Source of the DNA: Cryomorphaceae bacterium
Lineage (GTDB): Bacteria; Bacteroidota; Bacteroidia; Flavobacteriales_D; Crocinitomicaceae
Assembly: GCA_027485365.1 (NCBI GenBank)
Contig: JAIXRD010000020.1
Location: 1-6,397 of the forward strand
Length of the DNA: 6,397 nucleotides
Direction of reading: 5' to 3'
Part shown: one piece after another, positions 1 through 6,335 of the stretch
How positions within the stretch are numbered: position 1 is the stretch's first letter
How the letters are laid out: each line of letters starts with the position of its first letter
Made by a program: the position numbers and the translations under genes
Notes under the pieces: generated by a model
Seen by the model: the letters and a program-made list of their open reading frames with translations, nothing else
Databases searched by the model: none
What the model was told of the DNA's origin: nothing

Positions 1-565
1 CCATGTTGGAAAGGCTAAGTTTTTTAGGTTTAAATCCTTCTAATGTAATTGGCGTGGTCTGTTCCGACCCTGAATTCATATCAATTGATATAATGGAAAT
101 GCTATAGTTTTTATTGATGATTGCCATCACTGCACGATCATCCATACATGCTGTGTATTTTATGAAACTTCGATTTGGTAGTTCGCCAGAAACTTCTTTG
201 AAAGTTTCACTTATAAAATCATATTTAACGACGCGGTAATCCGTTCGTCGAGTTTTGAAGAAGAAATACACGTAATTCCCTGTTTGGTAGATTTCATCAA
301 CATAGAATTTGTTCTCTATGGTATAGCTTACTTCGTGCGTTGATACCAAGTCGGTATTGTACTTTTCAAATCGGTACGTACTGATCTGATTCTCATCTTT
401 ATCTTGCTTAGAGAAGATAAGCATTCCTTTAGGGCCAAATTCAAAGACACGTTCGTTGCTGAAGCCGTCTTTTAAATCGAATTCAACGCGTTTTTCGGTT
501 ACTGCATTTTGTGCAAATATTCCTGCGCTGAATGCAAGTACAAGAGAAAGAAATAGATGTTTCAT
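1..565 (-). CDS. Secreted protein of unknown function, N-terminal 188 residues (3' end outside window)
   Basis: An open frame runs without a stop from an ATG at 563-565 to the left edge, so only the first 188 residues are visible. The protein opens with a signal peptide, MKHLFLSLVLAFSAGIFA, with likely cleavage before Q19-N-A. It should therefore be exported to the periplasm or outer membrane. No lipobox cysteine is present. The visible mature part is rich in short strand-like stretches ending in D/N-turn pairs (for example YRFEKYN, YRVVKYDF and SIISIDMNSG). This would suit a beta-propeller or other all-beta repeat fold, but that is inference. I do not recognise the family. It lies downstream of rplI on the same strand, separated by an intrinsic terminator that ends 15 bases before its start codon. 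No Shine-Dalgarno sequence is visible, as is usual in Bacteroidota. The frame and signal peptide are secure; the function is unknown. Confidence 0.85.
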   Translation of the reverse strand, partial: MKHLFLSLVLAFSAGIFAQNAVTEKRVEFDLKDGFSNERVFEFGPKGMLIFSKQDKDENQISTYRFEKYNTDLVSTHEVSYTIENKFYVDEIYQTGNYVYFFFKTRRTDYRVVKYDFISETFKEVSGELPNRSFIKYTACMDDRAVMAIINKNYSISIISIDMNSGSEQTTPITLEGFKPKKLSLSNM

Positions 566-580
566 AGGGTTGGTTTTAAG

Positions 581-614
581 AAAAAAAAACCCTGACGTGA
601 AGGTCAGGGTTTTT
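581..614 (-). terminator. Intrinsic terminator of the rpsF-rpsR-rplI operon
   Basis: Bases 585-596 pair perfectly with 603-614: a 12-bp stem with a CCCTGAC/GTCAGGG core extended by five A-T pairs, around the six-base loop 597-602. Read on the minus strand, the stem runs into nine T (589-581), the classic form of a Rho-independent terminator. It begins 14 bases after the rplI stop codon. The plus-strand T-run (610-614) is shorter, and nothing transcribed from the left needs it, so the minus-strand role is the likely one. Confidence 0.93.
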
Positions 615-628
615 GAAATCGGTTGAGT

Positions 629-1075
629 TTATTCAGCTACTACTGAAAATTTAATGGTTTGTTTTACGCCTTTGTAAAGGTTAGCTTCTGCCTCATAGGT
701 TCCAACTTCACGAATCGGCTCGTCTTTAATTTTTAAAGACTTACGGTCGATGTCATGTCCGGCTGCTTTCAACGCTTCAGCTAATTGGATGGTATTGATT
801 GATCCATAGATCTTACCGTTTTCACCAGCTTTTGTAGCAATTGAAACACTTACATCAGCTAATTTTGCTGCCAACTCTTGTGCTTCAGCCAACATTTTGG
901 ATTCTTTGTGTGATTTTTGACGCATTACTTCTGCATGCGCTTTTTTCGCACTTGCCGTAGCAAGGATGGCATATCCTTGAGGAATTAAAAAGTTTCTTCC
1001 GTAACCCGGCTTTACAGTTACCACCTCATTGGTGTAACCTAATTTATCTACGTTCTTTAATAGAATGACTTCCAT
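629..1075 (-). CDS. rplI: 50S ribosomal protein L9
   Basis: This is ribosomal protein bL9, which binds domain V of 23S rRNA near the L1 stalk and spans outward from the large subunit. Its 148 residues are the normal length. Residues 13-40 fit the L9 family signature, G-x2-[GN]-x4-V-x2-G-[FY]-x2-N-[FY]-L-x3-G-x-A, including GYGRNFLIPQGYA at 24-36. The N-terminal RNA-binding domain (about 1-50) leads into the long connecting helix (about 43-75, charged and Ala/Lys/Glu rich). A second RNA-binding domain follows (about 80-148), with the typical GKIYGSI near 87-93. It is the third gene of the rpsF-rpsR-rplI operon and starts 18 bases after the rpsR stop. The ATG start gives the canonical MEVILLKNVDKLG N-terminus. 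It is directly followed by the operon terminator. Confidence 0.98.
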   Translation of the reverse strand: MEVILLKNVDKLGYTNEVVTVKPGYGRNFLIPQGYAILATASAKKAHAEVMRQKSHKESKMLAEAQELAAKLADVSVSIATKAGENGKIYGSINTIQLAEALKAAGHDIDRKSLKIKDEPIREVGTYEAEANLYKGVKQTIKFSVVAE

Positions 1076-1093
1076 GATTCAAATTTTTATCGA

Positions 1094-1354
1094 TTATTTC
1101 AACATATCTCCTACGTAAGGCATAAGTGCTAAGTGACGAGCACGCTTGATTGCCTTGTTAACGCGTCCTTGGAACTTCGCAGAAGTTCCAGTAATACGAC
1201 GAGGAAGAATTTTTCCTTGTTCGTTTACTAACTTCAACAAATAGTTTGCGTCTTTGTAATCGATGAATTTAATGCCTGATTTTTTGAATCGACAGTATTT
1301 GTCCTTCTTAATATCTATATTAATCGGGGTTAGGTATCTAATATCGTTTGACAT
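1094..1354 (-). CDS. rpsR: 30S ribosomal protein S18
   Basis: This is ribosomal protein bS18, which pairs with S6 on the platform of the small subunit and contacts the central domain of 16S rRNA. It has 86 residues, including the short N-terminal extension usual in Bacteroidota (MSNDIRYLTP). The conserved core is easy to read: KYCRFKKSGIKFIDYKD (about 19-35), GKILPRRITGTSAKFQ (about 48-63) and the basic C-terminal helix with AIKRARHLALMPY (68-80). Only one cysteine, C21, is present, so this is the form without a zinc-binding cysteine cluster. It lies between rpsF and rplI with gaps of 25 and 18 bases and should share their transcript. The ATG at 1352-1354 gives the expected N-terminus. Confidence 0.98.
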   Translation of the reverse strand: MSNDIRYLTPINIDIKKDKYCRFKKSGIKFIDYKDANYLLKLVNEQGKILPRRITGTSAKFQGRVNKAIKRARHLALMPYVGDMLK

Positions 1355-1379
1355 CTCAGTAATTTAAAGGGGTTAATAA

Positions 1380-1715
1380 TTAATTTGCTGATGTTTTTGC
1401 TCTGCGCTTTTCAGCGTAGGTCACGTGGTCAGCATCCATACGTACGGTTAAAAACCGAAGCACGCGCTCATCACGTTTCATCATTAATTCATAATCTGCA
1501 ATTACAGATCCAGCAGCTTCAAATTGAATCAAGAAATAAAATCCGGTGGATTTTTTCTGGATTGGATAAGCCATTTTGCGCAGACCCCAGTTTTCCGAAT
1601 GCGTTATCTTGGCACCCATGCCTTTGATGTCGCCTTCGAATTTCTGTACTGCTTCCTTTGCCTGATCCTCAGACAAAACGGGAGTTAAAATGAAAACAGT
1701 TTCGTAAGAATTCAT
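1380..1715 (-). CDS. rpsF: 30S ribosomal protein S6
   Basis: This is ribosomal protein bS6, the partner of S18 in the small-subunit platform. Its 111 residues are within the normal range and show the ferredoxin-like beta-alpha-beta-beta-alpha-beta layout. Visible family features are the N-terminal strand YETVFILTP (4-12), the NWGLRKMAYPIQKKSTGFYFLIQFEA block (about 42-67), which carries S18- and rRNA-binding positions, and DERVLRFLTVRMD (about 82-94). The C-terminus is short and basic, without the long acidic or glutamate tail of enterobacterial S6. It is the first gene of its operon, about 30 bases downstream of the predicted transcription start. The short leader shows no recognisable S6:S18-binding RNA motif, so autoregulation through that element is not supported here. 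Confidence 0.98.
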   Translation of the reverse strand: MNSYETVFILTPVLSEDQAKEAVQKFEGDIKGMGAKITHSENWGLRKMAYPIQKKSTGFYFLIQFEAAGSVIADYELMMKRDERVLRFLTVRMDADHVTYAEKRRAKTSAN

Positions 1716-1750
1716 AAGGTTCTTAATTAGTTAATAAAAATTTAAGGGTG

Positions 1751-1782
1751 CAAAGATAGCATTATTTTTCTCTTCCCCCAAA
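1751..1782 (-). promoter_or_regulatory. Promoter of the rpsF-rpsR-rplI operon (Bacteroidota type)
   Basis: On the minus strand the sequence reads TTTG (1782-1779), 20 bases, then TATCTTTG (1758-1751). The second element matches all specified positions of the Bacteroidota -7 consensus TAnnTTTG, and the spacing fits the usual distance to the -33 TTTG element. Transcription should begin around 1744-1747, giving a leader of roughly 30 bases before the rpsF ATG. The near-perfect match fits strong constitutive expression of ribosomal proteins by the primary sigma factor. Confidence 0.85.
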
Positions 1783-1809
1783 GTATTTACCTTGTTTTCA
1801 ATTGCTTTC

Positions 1810-1839
1810 TTGGGATTCAATCCTTTTTAAGTAACTTTC
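1810..1839 (+). promoter_or_regulatory. Probable promoter of the DUF2461-peptidase operon
   Basis: On the plus strand there is TTG at 1810-1812, 19 bases, then TAACTTTC at 1832-1839. This differs from the Bacteroidota -7 consensus TAnnTTTG only in its last base. It diverges from the rpsF promoter within one 143-base intergenic region. If correct, the transcript would start near 1846 and leave a leader of only about 13 bases before the ATG at 1859. The imperfect -7 box suggests weaker expression than the ribosomal operon. This is a pattern match only. Confidence 0.5.
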
Positions 1840-1858
1840 GCCTTCAATTCGTAGGTTT

Positions 1859-2533
1859 ATGGGGTATTTTAGTCCGGATTATCTTGATTTCTTTATCGAA
1901 CTCGCTGCAAATAACCACAAAGATTGGTTTGATTTGAACCGAAAGCGCTACGAAGCGTCTGTAAAGAAACCTTTTGCCCATTTTACACAAGCCGTAATTG
2001 ATCGAATTGCACTTTCAAATCCCTCGTTTAACCATGTCTTAGCCAAAGATTGCATCTTTAGGATTAACCGCGATATTCGGTTTTCTGCCGATAAAACTCC
2101 CTATAAACTGATGTGTTCCGCTGTGGTTTCTCCAGAAGGTAAAAAAAGTACCGCTATCAATGGGATATACTTTGAACTCACCCCAGAGCATGTGCTTGTT
2201 TATGGTGGGGTGTATGAAATCGATAAGGAAAATCTGCTTGAACTTCGCGAAGGAATCGCCGCAAACTCTGCCGAGTTTAAGCGCTTAGTTTCAGAGGCTC
2301 CTTTCAGTTCGTTTTATGGATCCATTCACGGAGAAAAGAATAAAATGCTGCCTGCACATTTGAAATCAGCCGCCGCGCAAGAACCCCTAATTTTCAATAA
2401 GCAGTTCTATTTTTATGCGACCTTTCCTGCGGAATTAATCCTTGAGGACGAGCTCTTAGATACCCTCGTTAAGGCCTATGAAATAGGCAAACCAATTGAA
2501 TCTTTTTTTAATCAATTTATACATCGATCTTAG
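1859..2533 (+). CDS. DUF2461 / TIGR02453 family protein
   Basis: This 224-residue protein matches the DUF2461 (TIGR02453) family along its whole length; the biochemical function of that family is not established as far as I know. The N-terminus FSPDYLDFFIELAANNHKDW (4-23), followed by F24 and then NRKRYE (27-32), is the typical family opening. The hallmark motif RINRDIRFSADKTPYK lies at 68-83, and GIYFELTPEHVLVYGGVYE at 102-120 corresponds to the conserved central sheet. The C-terminal KQFYFYATFP (181-190) and a final helix complete the usual domain. There is no signal peptide or membrane segment, so it is probably cytoplasmic. The ATG start gives the expected family N-terminus; upstream there is only a weak TAGG. 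It is the first gene of the plus-strand run, and the peptidase gene starts two bases after its stop, which implies co-transcription. Confidence 0.92.
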   Translation: MGYFSPDYLDFFIELAANNHKDWFDLNRKRYEASVKKPFAHFTQAVIDRIALSNPSFNHVLAKDCIFRINRDIRFSADKTPYKLMCSAVVSPEGKKSTAINGIYFELTPEHVLVYGGVYEIDKENLLELREGIAANSAEFKRLVSEAPFSSFYGSIHGEKNKMLPAHLKSAAAQEPLIFNKQFYFYATFPAELILEDELLDTLVKAYEIGKPIESFFNQFIHRS

Positions 2534-2535
2534 TT

Positions 2536-4716
2536 ATGCGCTTTATTATTTTCACATCCCTTCTTTTGATTGCCTACTCCGCTAGTGCTCAAAAAAAATC
2601 CTTAACCGTTACTGAATCCGTGCTAAAACAACGCGCACTTAGTCCACAACGAACGGTTGGATTTTCATGGATTAAAAATAAATCAGAATACACGCTCTTA
2701 TCAACAGATTATAAGTCCTTGTTCGCATATACCCTGGATCAAGAATCAGAAAAGGTGCTATGTACAGTTGATGAATTAAACAAACTGTTGCCTGATGATG
2801 CCAAAATTCAGAATTTATATGGATATGAGTGGCTTTCCTCCAATGAGCTATTGTTTAATAATGGAGCCGTTATTTTTACCTACAATATCACGTCGAAGGC
2901 GATAATTATTAAAAAGACCGGACTTGATAAGGTTGAAAATGTAACCTATCACGCTGCTTCAAATAAATGTGCCTATACCATAGACAACAATGTTTATGTT
3001 GTTGCAAATTCGAATAAGTTTTATGTTCCGGTTACAAAAAATACTGATAAAAACATTGTTTCTGGTCAATCCATCGCACGCAATGAATTTGGCATCGAAA
3101 AGGGCTTGTTTTGGTCGGAAAACGCAAATTATCTGGCCTTCTATCAAAAGGATGAAAGTGAAGTGGCAGACTATCCCTTACTAGACATTAATACTACCCC
3201 AGGTTCTTTGATGGCTATAAAATATCCGATGGCAGGACAAAAATCAGAGAAACCGCGCGTAGGTATCTATAATTGCAAAACCAAGAAAACGGTATTTATC
3301 AAACCAAGTGGAAATGCTGATGATTACTTAACAAACTTTGCATTTACTCCGGATGAAAAATTTTGCATCATCGCTGAGGTTAATCGCGGACAAAATGAAC
3401 TTTGGTTGAATGTGTTCGATGTTAAATCGGGTAAGAAAATAAAAACGCTTTGGCATGAAAAAAATCAAAAATGGGTAGAGCCAGAGCACCCTGCCTATTT
3501 TATTGGCGAAGGAAATGACTTTATTTGGATGTCGGAAAAAGATGGGTTTATGAACATGTACTTCGTAGATTTCGATCAATCAGCAGAAGAAGTAGTGTTT
3601 GAAGGTAAAAAAATGGAAGTACTGCCGATTGGAATCAAACAAATAACAAATCATCAATTTGTTGTCAAGGATATCCTTGAAGTAAACGCATCTAAAAAAT
3701 TGATTTATTATGCCGCCACCGGTGAAAATCCCTGCAATACGATGGTTTACGCAACGGATTTAAATGGTAACACGAAAGTTGTATCAAAAAATGAAGGCGT
3801 TCATCGATTCGATCTATCAGATGATGGACTATATTTTTATGATGGCTATTCAAGCCTTATTATGCCAAATCATGAAATGATTTATACCACGAACGGTAAG
3901 ATGGCGAAGCTACTTAAGGAATCTACAAATCCCATGGATGAGTATGCCCTGGGGGTGAGTGAAATCAATTCGATTAAAGGGAAAGACGGTTCAGATCTAT
4001 ACTACCGCATGGTGAAACCTTCAAATTTTGACCCAAAAAATAAATATCCTGTATTGGTATATGTCTATGGTGGACCGCACGCACAAATGGTTACCAATAG
4101 TTTTAATGCTGGCGCAAACCTTTGGATGAATTGGTTGGCAGAGCAAGGATATATTGTTTTCACCTTAGATAACCGTGGTTCTGCTGAACGTGGATTCGCC
4201 TTTGAATCTCAAATTCATCGCCAGTTAGGAACGGTAGAGATGGAGGATCAATTATCAGGTGTTGAATTTTTGAAATCATTACCATACGTTGACTCACAAC
4301 GCCTAGCGGTTCATGGTTGGTCCTTTGGAGGATTTATGACCACCTCCTTAATGTTGCGTCATGCCGGGGTATTCAATGTTGGGGTAGCTGGCGGACCGGT
4401 AACTGATTGGAAATTTTATGAGGTGATGTATGGAGAACGCTATATGGATCGTCCAGAAGAAAATAAGGAAGGATATGAGGCAAATGCACTAACAAACTAT
4501 ACGAAGAATTTAACAGGAAAATTACTCTTGATTCATGGTACGGTTGATGACGTGGTCGTAATGCAGCATAATTATTCCCTAATCAAGAAATTTGTTGAAG
4601 ATGGAAAACAGATGGACTTCTTTCCCTATCCAATGCATAAGCACAATGTCACGGGTAAAGATCGGGCCCATTTAATGGAGAAAATTTTAACCTACGTAAT
4701 TGAGAACAATCAATGA
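2536..4716 (+). CDS. Secreted S9 family peptidase, dipeptidyl peptidase IV-like
   Basis: This 726-residue exported serine peptidase has the DPP IV architecture. It has a signal peptide (1-18, MRFIIFTSLLLIAYSASA, cleaved before QKK), a beta-propeller domain (about 60-450) and a C-terminal alpha/beta-hydrolase domain (about 475-726). The triad reads Ser596 in GWSFGG (594-599), Asp671 in HGTVDD (667-672) and His703 in MHKHNV (700-705). Tyr511 in VYGGP matches the oxyanion tyrosine. Trp625, Tyr628 and Tyr632 match the proline-binding S1 pocket of human DPP4 (Trp659, Tyr662, Tyr666). The Glu-Glu region is RNEFGIEKG (182-190), with one acidic residue where human DPP4 has two, and Val673 replaces the Asn710 equivalent. 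The expected role is trimming peptides in the periplasm or at the cell surface. X-Pro specificity is probable but not certain. It starts two bases after the DUF2461 gene and overlaps the next frame by four bases (ATGA). Confidence 0.93.
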   Translation: MRFIIFTSLLLIAYSASAQKKSLTVTESVLKQRALSPQRTVGFSWIKNKSEYTLLSTDYKSLFAYTLDQESEKVLCTVDELNKLLPDDAKIQNLYGYEWLSSNELLFNNGAVIFTYNITSKAIIIKKTGLDKVENVTYHAASNKCAYTIDNNVYVVANSNKFYVPVTKNTDKNIVSGQSIARNEFGIEKGLFWSENANYLAFYQKDESEVADYPLLDINTTPGSLMAIKYPMAGQKSEKPRVGIYNCKTKKTVFIKPSGNADDYLTNFAFTPDEKFCIIAEVNRGQNELWLNVFDVKSGKKIKTLWHEKNQKWVEPEHPAYFIGEGNDFIWMSEKDGFMNMYFVDFDQSAEEVVFEGKKMEVLPIGIKQITNHQFVVKDILEVNASKKLIYYAATGENPCNTMVYATDLNGNTKVVSKNEGVHRFDLSDDGLYFYDGYSSLIMPNHEMIYTTNGKMAKLLKESTNPMDEYALGVSEINSIKGKDGSDLYYRMVKPSNFDPKNKYPVLVYVYGGPHAQMVTNSFNAGANLWMNWLAEQGYIVFTLDNRGSAERGFAFESQIHRQLGTVEMEDQLSGVEFLKSLPYVDSQRLAVHGWSFGGFMTTSLMLRHAGVFNVGVAGGPVTDWKFYEVMYGERYMDRPEENKEGYEANALTNYTKNLTGKLLLIHGTVDDVVVMQHNYSLIKKFVEDGKQMDFFPYPMHKHNVTGKDRAHLMEKILTYVIENNQ

Positions 4717-4910
4717 TTTCAACAGAAATTAATGTAATCGCGCCTTTATCTGTAGTTTTTGATGGGTGTGCGAATCTCAATGAAAGGGGAACCGATATTC
4801 TTTGGAAAACCGAACCTCAATCCGTAAATCCGGAAGCCTTGCAGCAGCAAGGTTGGCAAGCAATTCTAACCCATTTTAAAGCATACCTTGAACAAACCGT
4901 GGTTGGCTAA
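4713..4910 (+). pseudogene. Internally deleted AHSA1/SRPBCC-type protein (remnant, 65 residues)
   Basis: This 65-residue frame starts with an ATG overlapping the peptidase stop (ATGA). Its two ends resemble the two ends of AHSA1/SRPBCC (START-like ligand-binding) proteins, which are normally about 130-160 residues. Residues 1-17 (MISTEINVIAPLSVVFD) resemble the first strand and start of the first helix. Residues from about 30 (LWKTEPQSVNPEALQQQGWQ and then AILTHFKAYLE) resemble the last strand and the closing helix, with its typical G-W-Q-A-I-L core. The middle of the fold, about 70-90 residues, is missing, and no frameshifted copy fits in the 198 bases. I read this as an in-frame internal deletion that left the reading frame and the translational coupling intact. 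A functional mini-protein cannot be excluded. The family call rests on recognised sequence patterns, not a search. Confidence 0.6.
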
Positions 4911-6291
4911 GCTCATAAGTAACATATTCTTTTGGATCGCCTTGTTTTTTCTGGTGCATCTCATCGGAATTTGGAATCCGCCGATTGAGGCCGCACACAG
5001 TTGGCGTCAAGCCACGGGCTTAATGGTTGCTCGGAATTATTTCGAGGGAAACACCTCTTTTTGGTATCCCATGGTTGATGAAACCAGCGGGGGAACAGGA
5101 ATTATCGGGATGGAATTTCCCTTAATGTATTACATCCAAGGAAAGCTTGGGGTCTTATTTGGGTTTCATGTTGGTATTGGACGCTTACTCAACGTCCTAA
5201 TTTCGACCTTAGGTTTGGCATATTTCTTTGCCTTGGTGCGTCGCTTTGCATCTGAGAAAACGGCGTTTTATGCGACTTTACTTCTGATGGTTTCGTGTTT
5301 TTTCATGTATAGCCGTAAAGTAATGCCGGATACCGAAGCCCTAGCCGTGTATCTGATTGGAATCTACTATTTTTTTGAAGCCTTGCGGTTTGGAAGATGG
5401 AAGGATGTGTTGTTGTCTTTTATGTTGCTCAGCCTGGGTTTATTGTTGAAAATATCCGTGCTTCCTTTGCTCGCTTTTGTGGTTTTTGCCTACGTGAAAA
5501 CATCGAATGAACCTAAAAAGCCCGGGGTATTCTTGATTCCGTTCCTTAGTTTGATTCCTGCATGTATCTGGTATTTTATATGGAATCCCTATTTGGCCCA
5601 ACATTTTGGGTCTTGGTATAACCTCGGTGGTGGATTGATGGACGGAGGAAAGGCCTTCCTTGCGTCGCCTTTTTTACTCCTGAAACAGCTTGTTTTTCAT
5701 CCCTTCGTCAGTTATTTAGCCTTTGGGTTGTGCTTATATGGGGTTATTCGATTGGCAAAACATGGAGTTTCTTGGGCATGGAAAATTAGTTTACCCTTGT
5801 TTCTCGTGCTTTTTTCAGGGTATGCCTTAAAATCAGGGGTGATCTTTTTAACGCATGAATATTATATCTTACCCGCCGTTCCGTTGCTCGCCATATTAGG
5901 TGGATATGCTTTGTCAAGCCTAGGGAAATATGCTTGGGTATTGATGCTCTGTATTTCCATGGAAGCCATCGGTAATCAACTGTATGATTTTAGAGTGAAT
6001 AAAAGCGAAGCATATAAATTAGGTTTAGGACCAATTGCGGATCGTTACATTCCAACGGATGCCTTGGTTGCAATTAATGGAAATAGTAACCCCCAAGAAT
6101 TGTATCTTTTAGGTAGAAAAGGGTGGAATCTTTCTGATGAAACATTACGTCAAAAAGCGATGGTGAATGAATTAACAGGTAAAGGCTGTTCGTACCTCGT
6201 GATCAATAAACGAACCTTGCCTAGTCTTCCCAATAACGGAAAGATTGTTTATGATGGAGTGGATTATCAGTTAATTCAACTAAATAATTAA
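4888..6291 (+). CDS. GT-C membrane glycosyltransferase, GT39/ArnT-like
   Basis: This 467-residue polytopic membrane protein resembles the GT39/ArnT-like (PMT_2) glycosyltransferases, which move a sugar from a polyprenyl-phosphate donor on the outer face of the inner membrane. The first membrane helix spans about 12-29. It is followed by the large outer loop typical of GT-C enzymes (about 30-95), with IEAAHSWRQATG (33-44) and GMEFPLMYY (74-82). About ten more hydrophobic segments lie between 97 and 363, and a soluble tail occupies about 370-467. Other motifs are SRKVMPDTE (142-150) and HEYYILPAVP (323-332). In the loop, E34 falls where canonical enzymes have an Asp-Glu pair, so the catalytic residue is uncertain. 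The start is a TTG: an in-frame stop lies at 4867-4869, and the first in-frame ATG (residue 46) would remove helix one. The gene overlaps the preceding frame by 23 bases. Acceptor and sugar are unknown. Confidence 0.8.
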   Translation: MNKPWLAKLISNIFFWIALFFLVHLIGIWNPPIEAAHSWRQATGLMVARNYFEGNTSFWYPMVDETSGGTGIIGMEFPLMYYIQGKLGVLFGFHVGIGRLLNVLISTLGLAYFFALVRRFASEKTAFYATLLLMVSCFFMYSRKVMPDTEALAVYLIGIYYFFEALRFGRWKDVLLSFMLLSLGLLLKISVLPLLAFVVFAYVKTSNEPKKPGVFLIPFLSLIPACIWYFIWNPYLAQHFGSWYNLGGGLMDGGKAFLASPFLLLKQLVFHPFVSYLAFGLCLYGVIRLAKHGVSWAWKISLPLFLVLFSGYALKSGVIFLTHEYYILPAVPLLAILGGYALSSLGKYAWVLMLCISMEAIGNQLYDFRVNKSEAYKLGLGPIADRYIPTDALVAINGNSNPQELYLLGRKGWNLSDETLRQKAMVNELTGKGCSYLVINKRTLPSLPNNGKIVYDGVDYQLIQLNN

Positions 6292-6312
6292 AGCGTATCC
6301 AATTTCAATTTG

Positions 6313-6320
6313 TATCTTTC
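6313..6320 (+). promoter_or_regulatory. Possible -7 element for the gene at the right edge
   Basis: TATCTTTC at 6313-6320 matches TAnnTTTG except for the last base, the same deviation as in the promoter candidate at 1832-1839. It lies 15 bases before the TTG start codon at 6336, so the leader would be about 10 bases. No good TTG is present at the -33 distance; TTA at 6288-6290 is the closest. The 44-base gap after the glycosyltransferase gene contains no terminator hairpin, so read-through from upstream is an alternative. Confidence 0.35.
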
Positions 6321-6335
6321 CTAAAAATATTAGCC

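Noticed and set aside
1385..1627. Plus-strand open frame of 80 codons opposite rpsF
   Set aside because: It lies entirely antisense to a certain ribosomal protein gene, resembles no protein I know and has no promoter-like sequence. It is a shadow of rpsF.
1716..1745. AT-rich inverted repeat (TTAA-CTA-ATTAA type) in the rpsF leader as a possible S6:S18 autoregulatory element
   Set aside because: The stem is only a few A-T pairs, and the CCG-containing bulge expected of the S6:S18-binding motif is absent.
2959..3579. Short frames on both strands inside the peptidase gene (2959-3147 minus, 2990-3184 plus, 3328-3579 minus)
   Set aside because: All sit within the well-supported peptidase gene in other frames, with no recognisable product or initiation signal.
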